Assembly: GCF_007830185.1 (NCBI RefSeq)
Contig: NZ_VLKZ01000005.1
Span: forward strand, 1 to 64,000
DNA: 64,000 bases
Origin: Halalkalibacter nanhaiisediminis
GTDB taxonomy: Bacteria; Bacillota; Bacilli; Bacillales; Bacillaceae_D
Direction: 5' to 3'
Position numbers and translations under genes: made by a program. Of this stretch, positions 7,764 to 16,894 are shown piece after piece (position 1 is the first letter of the stretch; each line of letters begins with the position of its first letter). Under the pieces are notes generated by a model, which did not search any database, was not told the DNA's origin, and saw only the letters and a list, made by a program, of their open reading frames with translations.

Positions 7764-9458
7764 TTATTCAGATTTATGTTTCATAAATAGATCAGCTAAT
7801 CTTTTTAAATTTTCCATGTTACCAACAGCAAAAGGATTACTATATTCTTCTATCCTATATATTGAGGATGGTTCATTTATAAGGTTGTTAATAATGTTAA
7901 GTTGAGTTTCTATTTTTACTTTTAGTCTATCTACCTCTTCCTTTTCGTTGGTTAATAAAGATTCTCTGTCAATTAACAGCCTTTCTTTTTCGGTTAACTC
8001 TTCCTGAATTGATTTAACTTTTTCTGACCTTTGAATATATTCTTTTAAATTCCCCCAATTATAATCAGAAATAAAAGTAGGCTTTGATTCAGGTAATTGT
8101 AAATTCGATAATGCCTTTGAAATTATTTCAAATTGCTTTTTAATTTCTTCTTGCTTCTTCTTCATTGACTGAAAAGTAGTTATTACTTTCTTAAGTTCAT
8201 TATAATGAATATCAGTCATCCAATCTGGCTTGATCGGAAGTTCTAACTGGTTATCACTGCCGAAATATTTGAAAGTATCTGAGATAAACCTGTAAAGTTC
8301 AATATCATAAGCAATTTTTTCTAATGTATCTTTGTTTTCTGTTAAATTTCCTTTATATTGTTCAAGTTTTGTAATAGGCTGATTAAATGATTTGTATATA
8401 TCATTTAGGATAAAGACAAACTGAAGATTTCTTAGATAAGTAATATATTCTTCCCAGTCGGTAATCCTTACAAAGTTAGGCCTTGTTTCTGCTAGTGCAT
8501 TATTTACTACGTCAGTACTATAGTAATACTTATTCTTTTTGTAACGGATATAACTTTGACTTATTGTATGAGATAACTCATCGCTATAGTTTTCAGGTAA
8601 TTGGATTGTAGAATCACAATAACTATTTAGAACTTTATTTAGGCTATCGTCATGATAAGTTATCCTAGTAAAAGCATTCTCGATATTTAGAATGATAATT
8701 TCCTTTGCTTTTTTATTTGTTCTCTCCCATTCTTCATCAGTAAAATATTTAGGCTTTTTATTTACTAGAATAAAGTATGAATTTAAGTCTTTTAATTGTT
8801 TAGTTGTTAAGCTAAGGTCACTACGAATTTTCTCTTGAATAAAACTCTTTAAAAGTTCCCTTCAGTCACTCTCCCCAAAATAAAATGGTTTTTTATTATT
8901 TAGAAAGCTTATTGGTTCATAGGGGTCTAGTGCATATCTTCTTACCTTATTATTCACAAAAATTTCTCTTAATGAATAACCAGATAGTAAGGTATAAAAC
9001 AATATGAGTAAATAGAAAAGAACATCCAATGCTGATTTACTATCTTCGAGACCATTTTTAGCTAGTCCGTTTGAACTTTTCACTGTAAGTACATTATCGT
9101 TTAAAGTATTTAGCATGGATTTAATAACCAGTTTAAAGCTTCCATCCGGAGGAAGTTCTTCATAAATTAACTCAAAACCTTCTTTATGAATTTCTATATT
9201 GTCTGCGGCTGAATCTTTGATAACAGCACTATCTATAATCTCACCATTTATTATGACTTGTATATTTTTTGCTGCTGATTTTCCTATGTTTTTAACAGTA
9301 ATTTGTTGTATATTGCTATTTGTATCTGAATTAGTTTCGTTAAAAGGTGCTATGTTTTCCGAGGTTGTATAAACAATACTCGGTTTATCAGAGTTTATAT
9401 AAAAAGTGAAGATTGTTATGATTATCCCGCTTATAACTGTAAAAATAAATGCTTTCAT
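7764..9458 (-). pseudogene. Membrane/coiled-coil protein split by in-frame TGA
   Basis: One uninterrupted frame of 564 codons contains a single TGA at 8862-8864 and no other stop. The first part (198 residues, ATG at 9458 with GAGGAG upstream) has an N-terminal membrane segment at about 5-22, an extracytoplasmic beta-rich region and a second membrane segment at about 147-165. After the TGA the frame continues for about 365 residues, with no ATG, GTG or TTG for a long stretch; the first ATG is at 8219. The continuation ends in a coiled coil around SIQEELTEKERLL. The sequence across the stop reads GESD-stop-RELL, which suits a Trp codon mutated to TGA. It lies 21 bp downstream of the restriction-type gene on the same strand, so a shared operon is likely. 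It is either a nonsense pseudogene or read through. Confidence 0.72.
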
Positions 9459-9479
9459 AAAAACTCTCCTCTAGTAAAG

Positions 9480-10994
9480 TTACTTTAGAATTTTCTTTAA
9501 CTCTTCAATTGAATAAGCCGATTTTCTTTTGTGAAGCATAGCATGGCAATTAGGACATACAGGTCTTAAATCAGCAATTGGATCAACTTCATATTCTTCA
9601 CCAATAGTATGTAGTTCTTTAAGGTGGTGAACATGTATAAAATCTTTACCTATCTCACCATAAGTTTCTTCAAAGTTAAAATTACAAACTACACAACTAC
9701 ACCCATAGTGTTCTATACATTTCCTTCTAGCTACCGGATTACGTTCATAAACGTTAACCGACACTTGTTTAGTAGCCCCTTCTGTATATTTTTCTGAGTT
9801 ATCTACTTCCTCAGTAGTTTTATTAGGATATTCCTCATTTTCATCGCTAAATTCCCATATGATTTTTACTGGCTTTGTATCCTCATATTCTTTAACTCTA
9901 CCATTACCTTGATATACAAAGTTAGGATTACTACTGTTCTCACGTGTGAATATATAAATATTTCCTCTCGCATTTAACATGGCTTGAATAGTTGGTGTAG
10001 ATAGAGAGTGATGGTTTTTGCCAAACCACTGAAAGTCATCACCGATAAACTTATTGTCATAATCATGTCCAGTACGACCAGCAGAGTTAATGTTGGCGAA
10101 TATAAAAATGTCATTATCGAAGGTAGTATAACCAGTGTTCCAATTACCACCTTGTTTTTCTTCTGGTACATTGAAAACTCTATAAACGTCTTTTCTTGCA
10201 TATTCATTTCCTACTTTAAGAGGGCTAGTGTTGATGTATATTGGACTATCTACAATTATGGAGATTTTTCTTAACGTTTGTGGGTTTAAGGGCATTGAGG
10301 ACGCTTGAAAGCCTTCAACTAAGTATTTATCATATTCATGTTCTTCTAAAATTAAATCATCAAGTAGTACAGGTTTAGTTAATAAGTTTCTTATGTATCT
10401 AACAGGTACACGGAAATTTTCTTTATCGCTTTCTTCGTAATAATGTTCGTCTCTTTGTGATGAATAAATTGGTTCCCCAGTAATTTCAATTACTGCATAA
10501 ATTCCACGTTTTAGCTTGGGTTTATCGTTTAGCTGTTCCTTATTTCTATAGTCGTGACCAACTCTAATAACACCTAATTGTCCTTGTTTAAACCAATCTT
10601 TTTGCCAACTAGTTATTGAAAATGTATCTTCAACTTTATTAGAGGCTAAAAAGTCATCTATAGCCCATTTCTTCGGATTACAGAAAAAAGTCCAAAATCC
10701 AGTAGGGTCAACTTTGTTACTGTTTTCCGTTTCAATACCCAATTCTCTTAATTTATTTAAGCGGACATTTTCATCTGTAGTGAAAGCATATGTAGCCCCA
10801 TTAAATGACCATGTTTCATCAAAAAATATTCCACTTTCCACTTGTTTATATGGAATGTATTCATAATTAGTATATTCTTTTAACCAAAGAGATGCTTTTT
10901 GAATTGATGGAAATTCTTTCAAAAAAACATTATTTTTGTAGATGATAACAGGTTTGTCTCTATCGTTAATTGATACAGGTTGTCTTAATTTCAT
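9480..10994 (-). CDS. Putative modification-dependent endonuclease (EVE-HNH)
   Basis: 504 residues from the ATG at 10994, chosen because AGGAGG is seven bases upstream; the ATG at 11000 is too close to that site. Order of domains: a short NUMOD1-like segment (about 15-42, IIYKNNVFLKEFPSIQKA); an EVE/PUA-like domain (about 99-240, starting GFWTFFCNPKKWAIDDF); a DUF3427-like domain (about 270-380); and a C-terminal HNH domain (about 425-490) with CVVCNF, HVHHL and CPNCHAMLH zinc/metal residues. EVE domains bind modified cytosines and HNH domains cut DNA, so the architecture predicts a type IV restriction enzyme acting on modified phage DNA. The metal-binding residues look complete. The following membrane/coiled-coil gene may be a partner. 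Domain names rest on pattern recognition only. Confidence 0.75.
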   Translation of the reverse strand: MKLRQPVSINDRDKPVIIYKNNVFLKEFPSIQKASLWLKEYTNYEYIPYKQVESGIFFDETWSFNGATYAFTTDENVRLNKLRELGIETENSNKVDPTGFWTFFCNPKKWAIDDFLASNKVEDTFSITSWQKDWFKQGQLGVIRVGHDYRNKEQLNDKPKLKRGIYAVIEITGEPIYSSQRDEHYYEESDKENFRVPVRYIRNLLTKPVLLDDLILEEHEYDKYLVEGFQASSMPLNPQTLRKISIIVDSPIYINTSPLKVGNEYARKDVYRVFNVPEEKQGGNWNTGYTTFDNDIFIFANINSAGRTGHDYDNKFIGDDFQWFGKNHHSLSTPTIQAMLNARGNIYIFTRENSSNPNFVYQGNGRVKEYEDTKPVKIIWEFSDENEEYPNKTTEEVDNSEKYTEGATKQVSVNVYERNPVARRKCIEHYGCSCVVCNFNFEETYGEIGKDFIHVHHLKELHTIGEEYEVDPIADLRPVCPNCHAMLHKRKSAYSIEELKKILK

Positions 10995-11215
10995 AAACAT
11001 TCCTCCTAACTATATATTTTGAATTGTACCATCAATTTAAATAATGGTATTCAGAACAGAATAATGTTTGAAATTTGATTATACTAAAAGTATAATAGTA
11101 CATAGTTATAAATATCGTGTGAACAGATTGAATAGCAACAACTAGCAATTACTGTAGAATTACTTAATATCACAGTAATTAACTATTATTATAAGTAAAT
11201 GAAGAGGAACTATCT

Positions 11216-11267
11216 GACTCAAAATCGTGTTCCTTCTGGAGTGTCGGTTCGACCCCGACCACCGGTA
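11216..11267 (+). repeat. att copy 2 (junction of elements A and B)
   Basis: A 52-bp exact copy of 1291-1342, the tRNA-Leu 3' part, without the 5' half of the tRNA. It is the right end of element A and left end of element B. Confidence 0.9.
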
Positions 11268-11306
11268 TTTATTTTAACTAAAACCGCTTTTTTCAGCCGA
11301 TATAAC

Positions 11307-11354
11307 AAGGATTGTGAGTTTAGTCTTATGACTGGACACGCAATCCTTTTTTGT
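11307..11354 (+). terminator. Terminator after att copy 2
   Basis: A long imperfect hairpin: 11307-11325 pairs with 11330-11348 around a TTAT loop, with one A-A mismatch, followed by six T. It takes the same position after this att copy as the terminator at 1407-1438. Confidence 0.88.
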
Positions 11355-11597
11355 TTTAGTCGTGTCTTATAATCGTGTGCGTAAAAATATTGTGCTACCT
11401 CTTATTTGAAAACTTAAAGGAGTGTAGAAAATGGTAAGGAAAAGAAGAACGATTATTGAGGAATTACACGTGGAGGAACAAACCTTTGTAAGTGGAGGTG
11501 AGGACTTTTAGACTTGTCTAGATTTGTTTTTAAAAGACATGACAATGAGAAACCTAGCTTATCATACTAAACGTTGGTATGGATAGTCAACACTAAA

Positions 11598-12431
11598 CTA
11601 GACAACTTTCTTAAGGTGTCCAAGTTTGTATTCAATTGGGCTCAAGTAGCCTAGTGTTCCATGGATTCGTTTGTAATTAAACCAGCGGATATAACGGTGT
11701 AATTCATTTTCCAGATCTTCAAGGCTATTAAAATGACGTCCTTTGATGAACTCAGTTTTAATGATTTTAAACGTAGCTTCGGCCACTGCATTATCATAAG
11801 GGCAGCCTTTCATACTTAACGATCGCTGAATGTTAAATATTGCTAATGCATCGTCAATAAGCTTGTTCTTAAACTCACTTCCACGATCTGTATGAAAAAG
11901 CTTCATTTTTCGCAGATCCGTTTTGATCGACGCTAAGGCGCGGTAAACTAATAAAGCATTCTTACGACGCCCGACACTGTAGCCAATAATTTCACGGTTA
12001 AAGAGATCAACAAATACACATATGTACTGCCATTTTTTATCGACTCTCACATATGTCAAATCACTCACAACGACTGATAGAGCTTCATCTTGTGTGAACT
12101 GACGATCAAGTTCATTTTTCTGTTCTGATTCGTTTGTTCCGCTGGAATGTGGCTTGAATTGTGCAAGCGTATAAGTAGACACTAGACCCTGCTCTTTCAT
12201 TATTCGTCCAATTCGACGTCTAGAGACGACCTTTCCATGCTTGAGTAATTCTTTTTTAATTTTACGAGTCCCATAGTTTTGAAAACTTTCATGAAAAATT
12301 TCGATAATGTCAGAAGTGATATCGTCTTCGGCCTGACGTTCTTTTGCTTCATAATAATAGGTACTTCTCGAAAGCTGTAGGACTTTGCACATTGCTGATA
12401 TCGAGTATTTGTGTTGATTATTCTTAATCAC
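11598..12431 (-). CDS. IS3-family transposase OrfB (DDE integrase)
   Basis: 277 residues. An N-terminal helical region is followed by an rve/DDE domain: first Asp in VVSDLTYVRV, second in HTDRGSEFKN, and Glu in NAVAEATFKIIKTEF. The C-terminal segment RWFNYKRIHGTLGYLSP is characteristic of the IS3 family. It normally acts as an OrfAB fusion made by ribosomal frameshifting at the orfA/orfB overlap, catalysing DNA cleavage and joining. Start is a GTG just after the orfA stop. No internal stop, so it may still be active. Confidence 0.92.
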   Translation of the reverse strand: MIKNNQHKYSISAMCKVLQLSRSTYYYEAKERQAEDDITSDIIEIFHESFQNYGTRKIKKELLKHGKVVSRRRIGRIMKEQGLVSTYTLAQFKPHSSGTNESEQKNELDRQFTQDEALSVVVSDLTYVRVDKKWQYICVFVDLFNREIIGYSVGRRKNALLVYRALASIKTDLRKMKLFHTDRGSEFKNKLIDDALAIFNIQRSLSMKGCPYDNAVAEATFKIIKTEFIKGRHFNSLEDLENELHRYIRWFNYKRIHGTLGYLSPIEYKLGHLKKVV

Positions 12432-12433
12432 AT

Positions 12434-12718
12434 TTACTTTCGTCCTAGTATCAGCGCGGCTTGCTTTAAAATGTCATTCTCCATTTCTAGTTGCTTATTG
12501 CGTTTTCTTAGTTCTGCTAACTCCTTTTGATCAGGTGTTAAATTGTCCTTTTCTTTAAAAGAACCAGAGGTCTGACTCTGACTCACCCATTTATCTAAAG
12601 ACGAAGGAGTAAGGTCATACTCACGAATAATCTCTTTTCTTGGTTTACCGTTTTGATATAGCTGCACAATCTGTTCTTTAAACTCATCAGTAAATGATCG
12701 ACGTTCTCTTTTAGTCAT
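12434..12718 (-). CDS. IS3-family transposase OrfA (HTH)
   Basis: 94 residues. A helix-turn-helix (about 5-55, RRSFTDEFKEQIVQLYQNG) is followed by a leucine-zipper-like coiled coil (about 64-88). It binds the terminal repeats and multimerises with OrfB. The stop is adjacent to the orfB start, the normal arrangement for translational frameshifting in the family. Confidence 0.92.
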   Translation of the reverse strand: MTKRERRSFTDEFKEQIVQLYQNGKPRKEIIREYDLTPSSLDKWVSQSQTSGSFKEKDNLTPDQKELAELRKRNKQLEMENDILKQAALILGRK

Positions 12719-13691
12719 GTAGATTCTCCTCGATTTATATTATCTGTAGTCTAATTGACCTTAATTTTTCTGTCTAGTTCAGTGTAGCCGATTCAGTACA
12801 AGGAGAATTTAGTTATTATAGAACGGTCATTAAAGAGTCTAGAATATTCTACAGCCCCATTACATACCACTGAAAAAATGCTTAAAGATGTTATTGTTTA
12901 CTGCATGGAACAGTTAGGTAATAACCCCACTACGATAAACCACCGTATTAGGAGCATGAAGCAGTTCTATGCGTTTTTACATAATGAATCAGTCATATCT
13001 ATTGACCCCGCTCGTTCCCTCCAAAAACAGAAAGGAAAGAAAGAGCAAATAAAACCTTTTACAGATGATGAAGTAAAGGAGCTTTTAGCGCAACCTAATA
13101 AAAAAGAATTTGTAGGCTTTAGGGATTATACTATTATGCTAGTTTTTTAGATACTGGAGTTCGACTCTCTGAGTTAGTGAATATGAAAACAACTGATCTA
13201 TTCTTGGATAGTGGAAAAGTTACTGTGTTAGGTAAAGGGAGTAAGGAAAGGGACGTAATGTTTCAAGCTACCACTAAAGAGCAGTTAAAAAGGTACCTAA
13301 AAGTTAGAGGAAGTGTTCATCATGACTATTTATGGATTGCTCACGATGATAAACCCCTTACCCATAAAACTATTCAAGATAGGTTGAAAAAGTATGGTGA
13401 AATGGCAAGAGTTAATAAGAGAGTTAGTCCTCATACATTCCGTCATACTTGTGCGAAAATGTACATTTTGCAGGGCGGGGATATATTTTCCTTACAACAA
13501 CTCTTAGGTCATTCTTCTTTAGAAATGTGTCGTCACTATGTTTCTTTATGAGGTACTGACTTACAAAATATGCACCGCAAATACTCTCCAGTCGAATCAA
13601 TAATTAAAAGATAGAATTATGTAGATTTTTTACAAAAAATCTCAATAATATGGTAATATTTTTATGTATATATTTTACTAGGGGGGATAAA

Positions 13692-14618
13692 GTGCATTAT
13701 ATTATTGGAATATTTTTGCTAGTGATAATAGTCTTGCTAGTAATTGCGGCAGCGTTATGGTTATTAAATCTATTATTAGTGCTTTTGAAATGGATTTCTC
13801 TAATAGGGATTTTTGTTTTCATTGTTATGGCTATTGTAAGTTTTGTTAAAAATAGAAAAGCTGGAAAAGAAAGTGGCGTTTCACATTACCTATATTTATT
13901 AATTGCATCTATAGTTATTTTTGGGGTGTCAGATTATTCACAACCTAAACTACACTCTTATTTAACATCTGCTGGAGAAGAAGTAAATGAAGAAAAAGTA
14001 GATGCTGTAGTAGCTTCTAATCAAATTGTAGATACAGAGAAAGAAGAAGCTAAAAAGAAAGAAGAAGAAGAGGCAGCTAAAAAGAAAGAAGAGGAAGCTA
14101 GAAATAAAGCCAAAGAGGAAGAAGCACAAAAAAAGGCAGAAGAAGATAAATTAATAGAGATGGAACGTAGAAAAGAAGCTAAGGTACTTTTCGATGAAGA
14201 ATTTAAAGGTTTTGTAGAAGCATCTAATTATCAGTATGAACGTATTTGGGATGATTTTTGGGTACCAACTGCAAATGGAAACTTATCTAATTACGAAGCA
14301 TATGAGAATATGAAAGACTTGGAAGCAGTATCTAGGTATCATCGTTCAGAAACATTAAAATTTCCTAATGATGTTTTCATAGAAGAAGAAAGAGAATTAG
14401 TTATAGGATATATTAATAACTTGTCACATGCTTATCACCAAAGAGAGGACTTAGCGAAATACGCAAAAAAAATATTTGATAAAGAAAGTATTAAACCAAG
14501 CGAAATAGATAGGTTTAGAAGGAAAGTTCAAGAATTGGTAGCTAAGAGTAATGATTATTACATAGAAGCACAGAGAGCAGTAATAGAGCTTGAAGAGCTG
14601 CTAGAGTCATATGAGTAA
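13692..14618 (+). CDS. Membrane protein with charged coiled coil, unknown
   Basis: 308 residues from a GTG at 13692, chosen because AGGGGGG lies seven bases upstream; an ATG at 13650 has no such site. Two or three hydrophobic segments occur at about 2-27, 28-48 and 60-78. A highly charged stretch of Lys/Glu/Ala repeats (KKKEEEEAAKKKEEEARNKA) at about 118-165 predicts an alpha-helical rod. The final 120 residues are helical, Tyr- and Glu-rich. The likely topology is N-terminal membrane anchor and soluble coiled-coil domain. No enzyme motif. It could be a cell-envelope or defence accessory protein; unassigned. Confidence 0.62.
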   Translation: MHYIIGIFLLVIIVLLVIAAALWLLNLLLVLLKWISLIGIFVFIVMAIVSFVKNRKAGKESGVSHYLYLLIASIVIFGVSDYSQPKLHSYLTSAGEEVNEEKVDAVVASNQIVDTEKEEAKKKEEEEAAKKKEEEARNKAKEEEAQKKAEEDKLIEMERRKEAKVLFDEEFKGFVEASNYQYERIWDDFWVPTANGNLSNYEAYENMKDLEAVSRYHRSETLKFPNDVFIEEERELVIGYINNLSHAYHQREDLAKYAKKIFDKESIKPSEIDRFRRKVQELVAKSNDYYIEAQRAVIELEELLESYE

Positions 14619-14631
14619 TTAAATGAAGAGA

Positions 14632-14666
14632 AGAGCACTTACTATATTTTTTGTAAGTGCTTTTCT
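14632..14666 (+). terminator. Terminator after the membrane coiled-coil gene
   Basis: Stem AGCACTTAC/GTAAGTGCT (14634-14642 with 14653-14661) followed by TTTCTTT. Confidence 0.85.
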
Positions 14667-14743
14667 TTGTATTCTTTAATGATTTTATAAAAGGAATTTT
14701 TTTTGAGATTTAGTAGTTCCATGAACTCAACACCTGTAATCTC

Positions 14744-15744
14744 TCTGGAATTCCTAGGGAACTCGTTTATGACCAGGATAGCTTAATTGTAGTGAACGAG
14801 AACGGTGGAGATCTCATCCTAACGAAAGAGTTTCAGCAATATAAACAGACTAGAAAGTTAAACCTTCGGGTTTGTCGGAAAGCTGATCCAGAAAGCAAAG
14901 GGAAAATCGAGAATGTAGTAGGATTTATTAAGTACAATTTCGCGAAGCACAGAGTGTTTCATACTATTGAGTCATGGAATGAACAAGGTTGGAATGGTTA
15001 AATCGAACTGGCAATCACAAGATTCACAACACAACAAAAAAAAGACCGGTCGAAGTGTTCTCCTTGGAAAAGCAACACTTAAAACCAGTCATGGGAAATA
15101 TCAATTTCCTAAACAAACATGAAAATAGTATAACAAGAAGTGTCCATAAGGACAATACCATACGGTATTTATCAAATAGGTACTCTCTTCCACTTGGAAC
15201 ATTCCATAAGTATGAAACTGTTTCAGTAAAAGAAACAGAGGATCGACACCTCTTGATCTATGTGTCCGAGACAGGAGAATATCTGGCTAATCATCAGATT
15301 CCAGATGGGAAAGGCCAATTAATTAAAGATAGAAAACATACAAGAGATCGGTCAAAAGGAATCGATGCATTCATTGATACTGTAGCAACTCGATTCGAAG
15401 AAACAGAAGCTGCTTATGATTTCCTGGATAAACTTCGAGAGAAGTATCCACGCTATATTCGTGATCAATTACAAATAATACTTAGGGAAACAAAACAAAG
15501 CGACGAGCAACTTCTAACAGCGGCGCTTTTGGAATGTAAGAAGAGAAATTTATACAGTGCAACAGATTTCAGCGATATCATTCTATACCTCAAGCGACAA
15601 CGCCAGGTTGATGATACGAGGAACGACAGTGCTGAGACTAGCTCACCATTAAACAATATATCCGGTTGGGTTATGGAAACAGAAGCGCAAAAAAGAAGTA
15701 TAAATTCCTATACTGTCTTATTGGAAGAAGGCGATCAAAGTTGA
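14744..15744 (+). pseudogene. istA: IS21-family istA remnant
   Basis: About 330 codons of the transposase C-terminal part. The 5' part is missing: the match begins near PRELVYDQDSL, which corresponds to about residue 195 of the intact IstA at 27017-28570. A frameshift near 14990 breaks the reading (NEQGWNG-stop, resuming EWLNRTGNHKIHN). The conserved KGKIENVVGFIK catalytic region is recognisable. It belongs to the same family as the intact copy but is clearly diverged, so it is an older insertion. Confidence 0.85.
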
Positions 15745-16505
15745 GCCAGCTTCAGGAGATCCAAAGTATATTGAGGTCCCTTCGATTAGCCGAAACAGCT
15801 GATCGATTGCCAGAGTTAATTAGAGAAGCTGAGAAAAAGGACCTGTCCTTTACTCAGTTTCTACTAGATGTAGCAGTCTATGAACAAAAGCGAAGAGATG
15901 AAAAGCAATTGGAAAGGCGATTCAAGTGGGCTACGTTCCCCTTTCATAGTACTGTTGATGAGTATGACGTGAATGAGCAAAAGTCCTTAAGCAGCAAGAA
16001 GTTAAATCAGTTAAAAGATTTAACTTGGATTGAGCAGCTATATAACATCATTTTTCTTGGACCGCCAGGTGTCGGTAAGACGCATCTTTCAATAGGTCTG
16101 GGCATTGAGGCTCTGAATCAGGGATATAAAGTGATATTTACGACAATGGGGGATTTGATTCAGGCATTAAAAACAGAAGAAATAACGAGAAAATCCAAAG
16201 TAAGAATGAAGAAAATCAGGGAAGCTGATTTAGTCATCATTGATGATTTGATGTTTATGGCAATGGATAAGCAGGAAGCTAATATGTTCTTCCATCTCAT
16301 CAATAATCTTTATAATCAAACCTCAATAATACTTACGTCAAATAAAGGACCTAAAGAATGGGGTGAGCTATTGGGCGACCAAGCCATCACTACAGCCATA
16401 TTAGACAGGATCTTACATCGAGTAGAGATTATTCACTTAAATGAAGATAGTTGGAGAATGAAAAATCGAAAAACCATATTTGGGGAACAAAGTGTTTCAA
16501 ATTAA
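15741..16505 (+). CDS. istB: IS21-family IstB ATPase in a dead element
   Basis: 254 residues from a TTG overlapping the istA stop by TTGA. IstB is an AAA+ ATPase resembling DnaC that selects targets for IstA. Walker A is GPPGVGKTH (about residue 107) and Walker B is LVIIDDLMF. The reading frame is complete although its istA partner is broken, so it is probably a relic. Diverged but colinear with the IstB at 28572-29339. Confidence 0.85.
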   Translation: MSQLQEIQSILRSLRLAETADRLPELIREAEKKDLSFTQFLLDVAVYEQKRRDEKQLERRFKWATFPFHSTVDEYDVNEQKSLSSKKLNQLKDLTWIEQLYNIIFLGPPGVGKTHLSIGLGIEALNQGYKVIFTTMGDLIQALKTEEITRKSKVRMKKIREADLVIIDDLMFMAMDKQEANMFFHLINNLYNQTSIILTSNKGPKEWGELLGDQAITTAILDRILHRVEIIHLNEDSWRMKNRKTIFGEQSVSN

Positions 16506-16545
16506 TCAGCAAAAATTGTGTCATTCTACTTGACGGTCACAGTAT
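16506..16545. repeat. Right end of the IS21 remnant
   Basis: TACTTGACGGTCACA near 16528-16543 corresponds to TACTTGACGGTTACAAC at the right end of the intact IS21 near 29361-29377. Confidence 0.65.
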
Positions 16546-16725
16546 ATTGAACAAGAAGAAATGGAAAATAGATTAAGAGAACAATTGGGTGAGGTTACTA
16601 TCCTTAAAAAAAATGGAAAGCCATTTACGTTGGAGAATTATAGAAAAGAACTAGATAGAGATTCAGAAATAGCTAAAAAACTTGTCGAAGAAAATGATGT
16701 ACCTTGCGTATGTCATTATGCCTAA
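16543..16725 (+). pseudogene. 3' remnant of an unknown gene
   Basis: An open frame enters directly from the IS21 right end and stops with TAA at 16723-16725. An ATG at 16561 would give 54 residues ending in PCVCHYA, with no clear ribosome binding site. Best read as the tail of a gene truncated by the IS21 insertion. No family recognised. Confidence 0.45.
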
Positions 16726-16894
16726 TAAACCGGGGAAGGTTAAGGCAAGATTCTCCTTTATATCAAGTTCAAAAAGAGCATTGAGGTTTATCCCACAATG
16801 CTCTTTTCTGATTTGTAAATTGATTTAGTAAATATATAGAAAACTTATAATCATCTTAGAAAACTCTTAGCTGAATTGATAAGTTATGAATTAC

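Larger units (their letters stand above)
1343..11267. mobile_element. Integrative element A at tRNA-Leu
   Basis: About 9.9 kb bounded by two 52-bp direct repeats of the tRNA-Leu 3' end. A tyrosine integrase sits immediately inside the left repeat, in the same direction as the tRNA, which is the usual layout for tRNA-targeting elements. Cargo is an SF2-like ATPase, small coiled-coil genes, a serine recombinase and a putative modification-dependent restriction module. No conjugation or phage structural genes are seen. With its integrase frameshifted, the element is probably not self-mobile. The boundaries follow directly from the repeats; mobility is inference. Confidence 0.82.
11590..12785 (-). 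mobile_element. IS3-family insertion sequence
   Basis: About 1.2 kb with imperfect terminal inverted repeats (ACACTAAACTAGACA on the left and ACACTGAACTAGACA read inward on the right). It encodes the usual orfA and orfB on the minus strand. I could not define a convincing target duplication. It lies inside the integrase gene of element B. Confidence 0.88.
11431..13614 (+). pseudogene. Tyrosine integrase of element B, interrupted and decayed
   Basis: Homologous in layout to the integrase of element A: core-binding segment, then Arg in DTGVRLSEL, HTFRHT, and LGHSSLEMCRHYVSL with the nucleophile Tyr. AAAGGAG precedes the ATG at 11431. Four lesions are visible. A TAG at 11509-11511 interrupts the N-terminal region. 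An IS3-family element (about 11590-12785) splits the core-binding domain between TKRWYG and IQYKENL. A T-run near 13143-13148 is one base short, shifting frame in MLVFLDTG. A TGA at 13549-13551 precedes the normal C-terminal tail (TDLQNMHRKYSPV). The gene cannot make a normal integrase, so element B is not self-mobile. Confidence 0.85.

Noticed and set aside
11590-12785. Exact target duplication of the IS3 element
   Set aside because: No 3-5 bp direct repeat fits both imperfect ends, so none is claimed.
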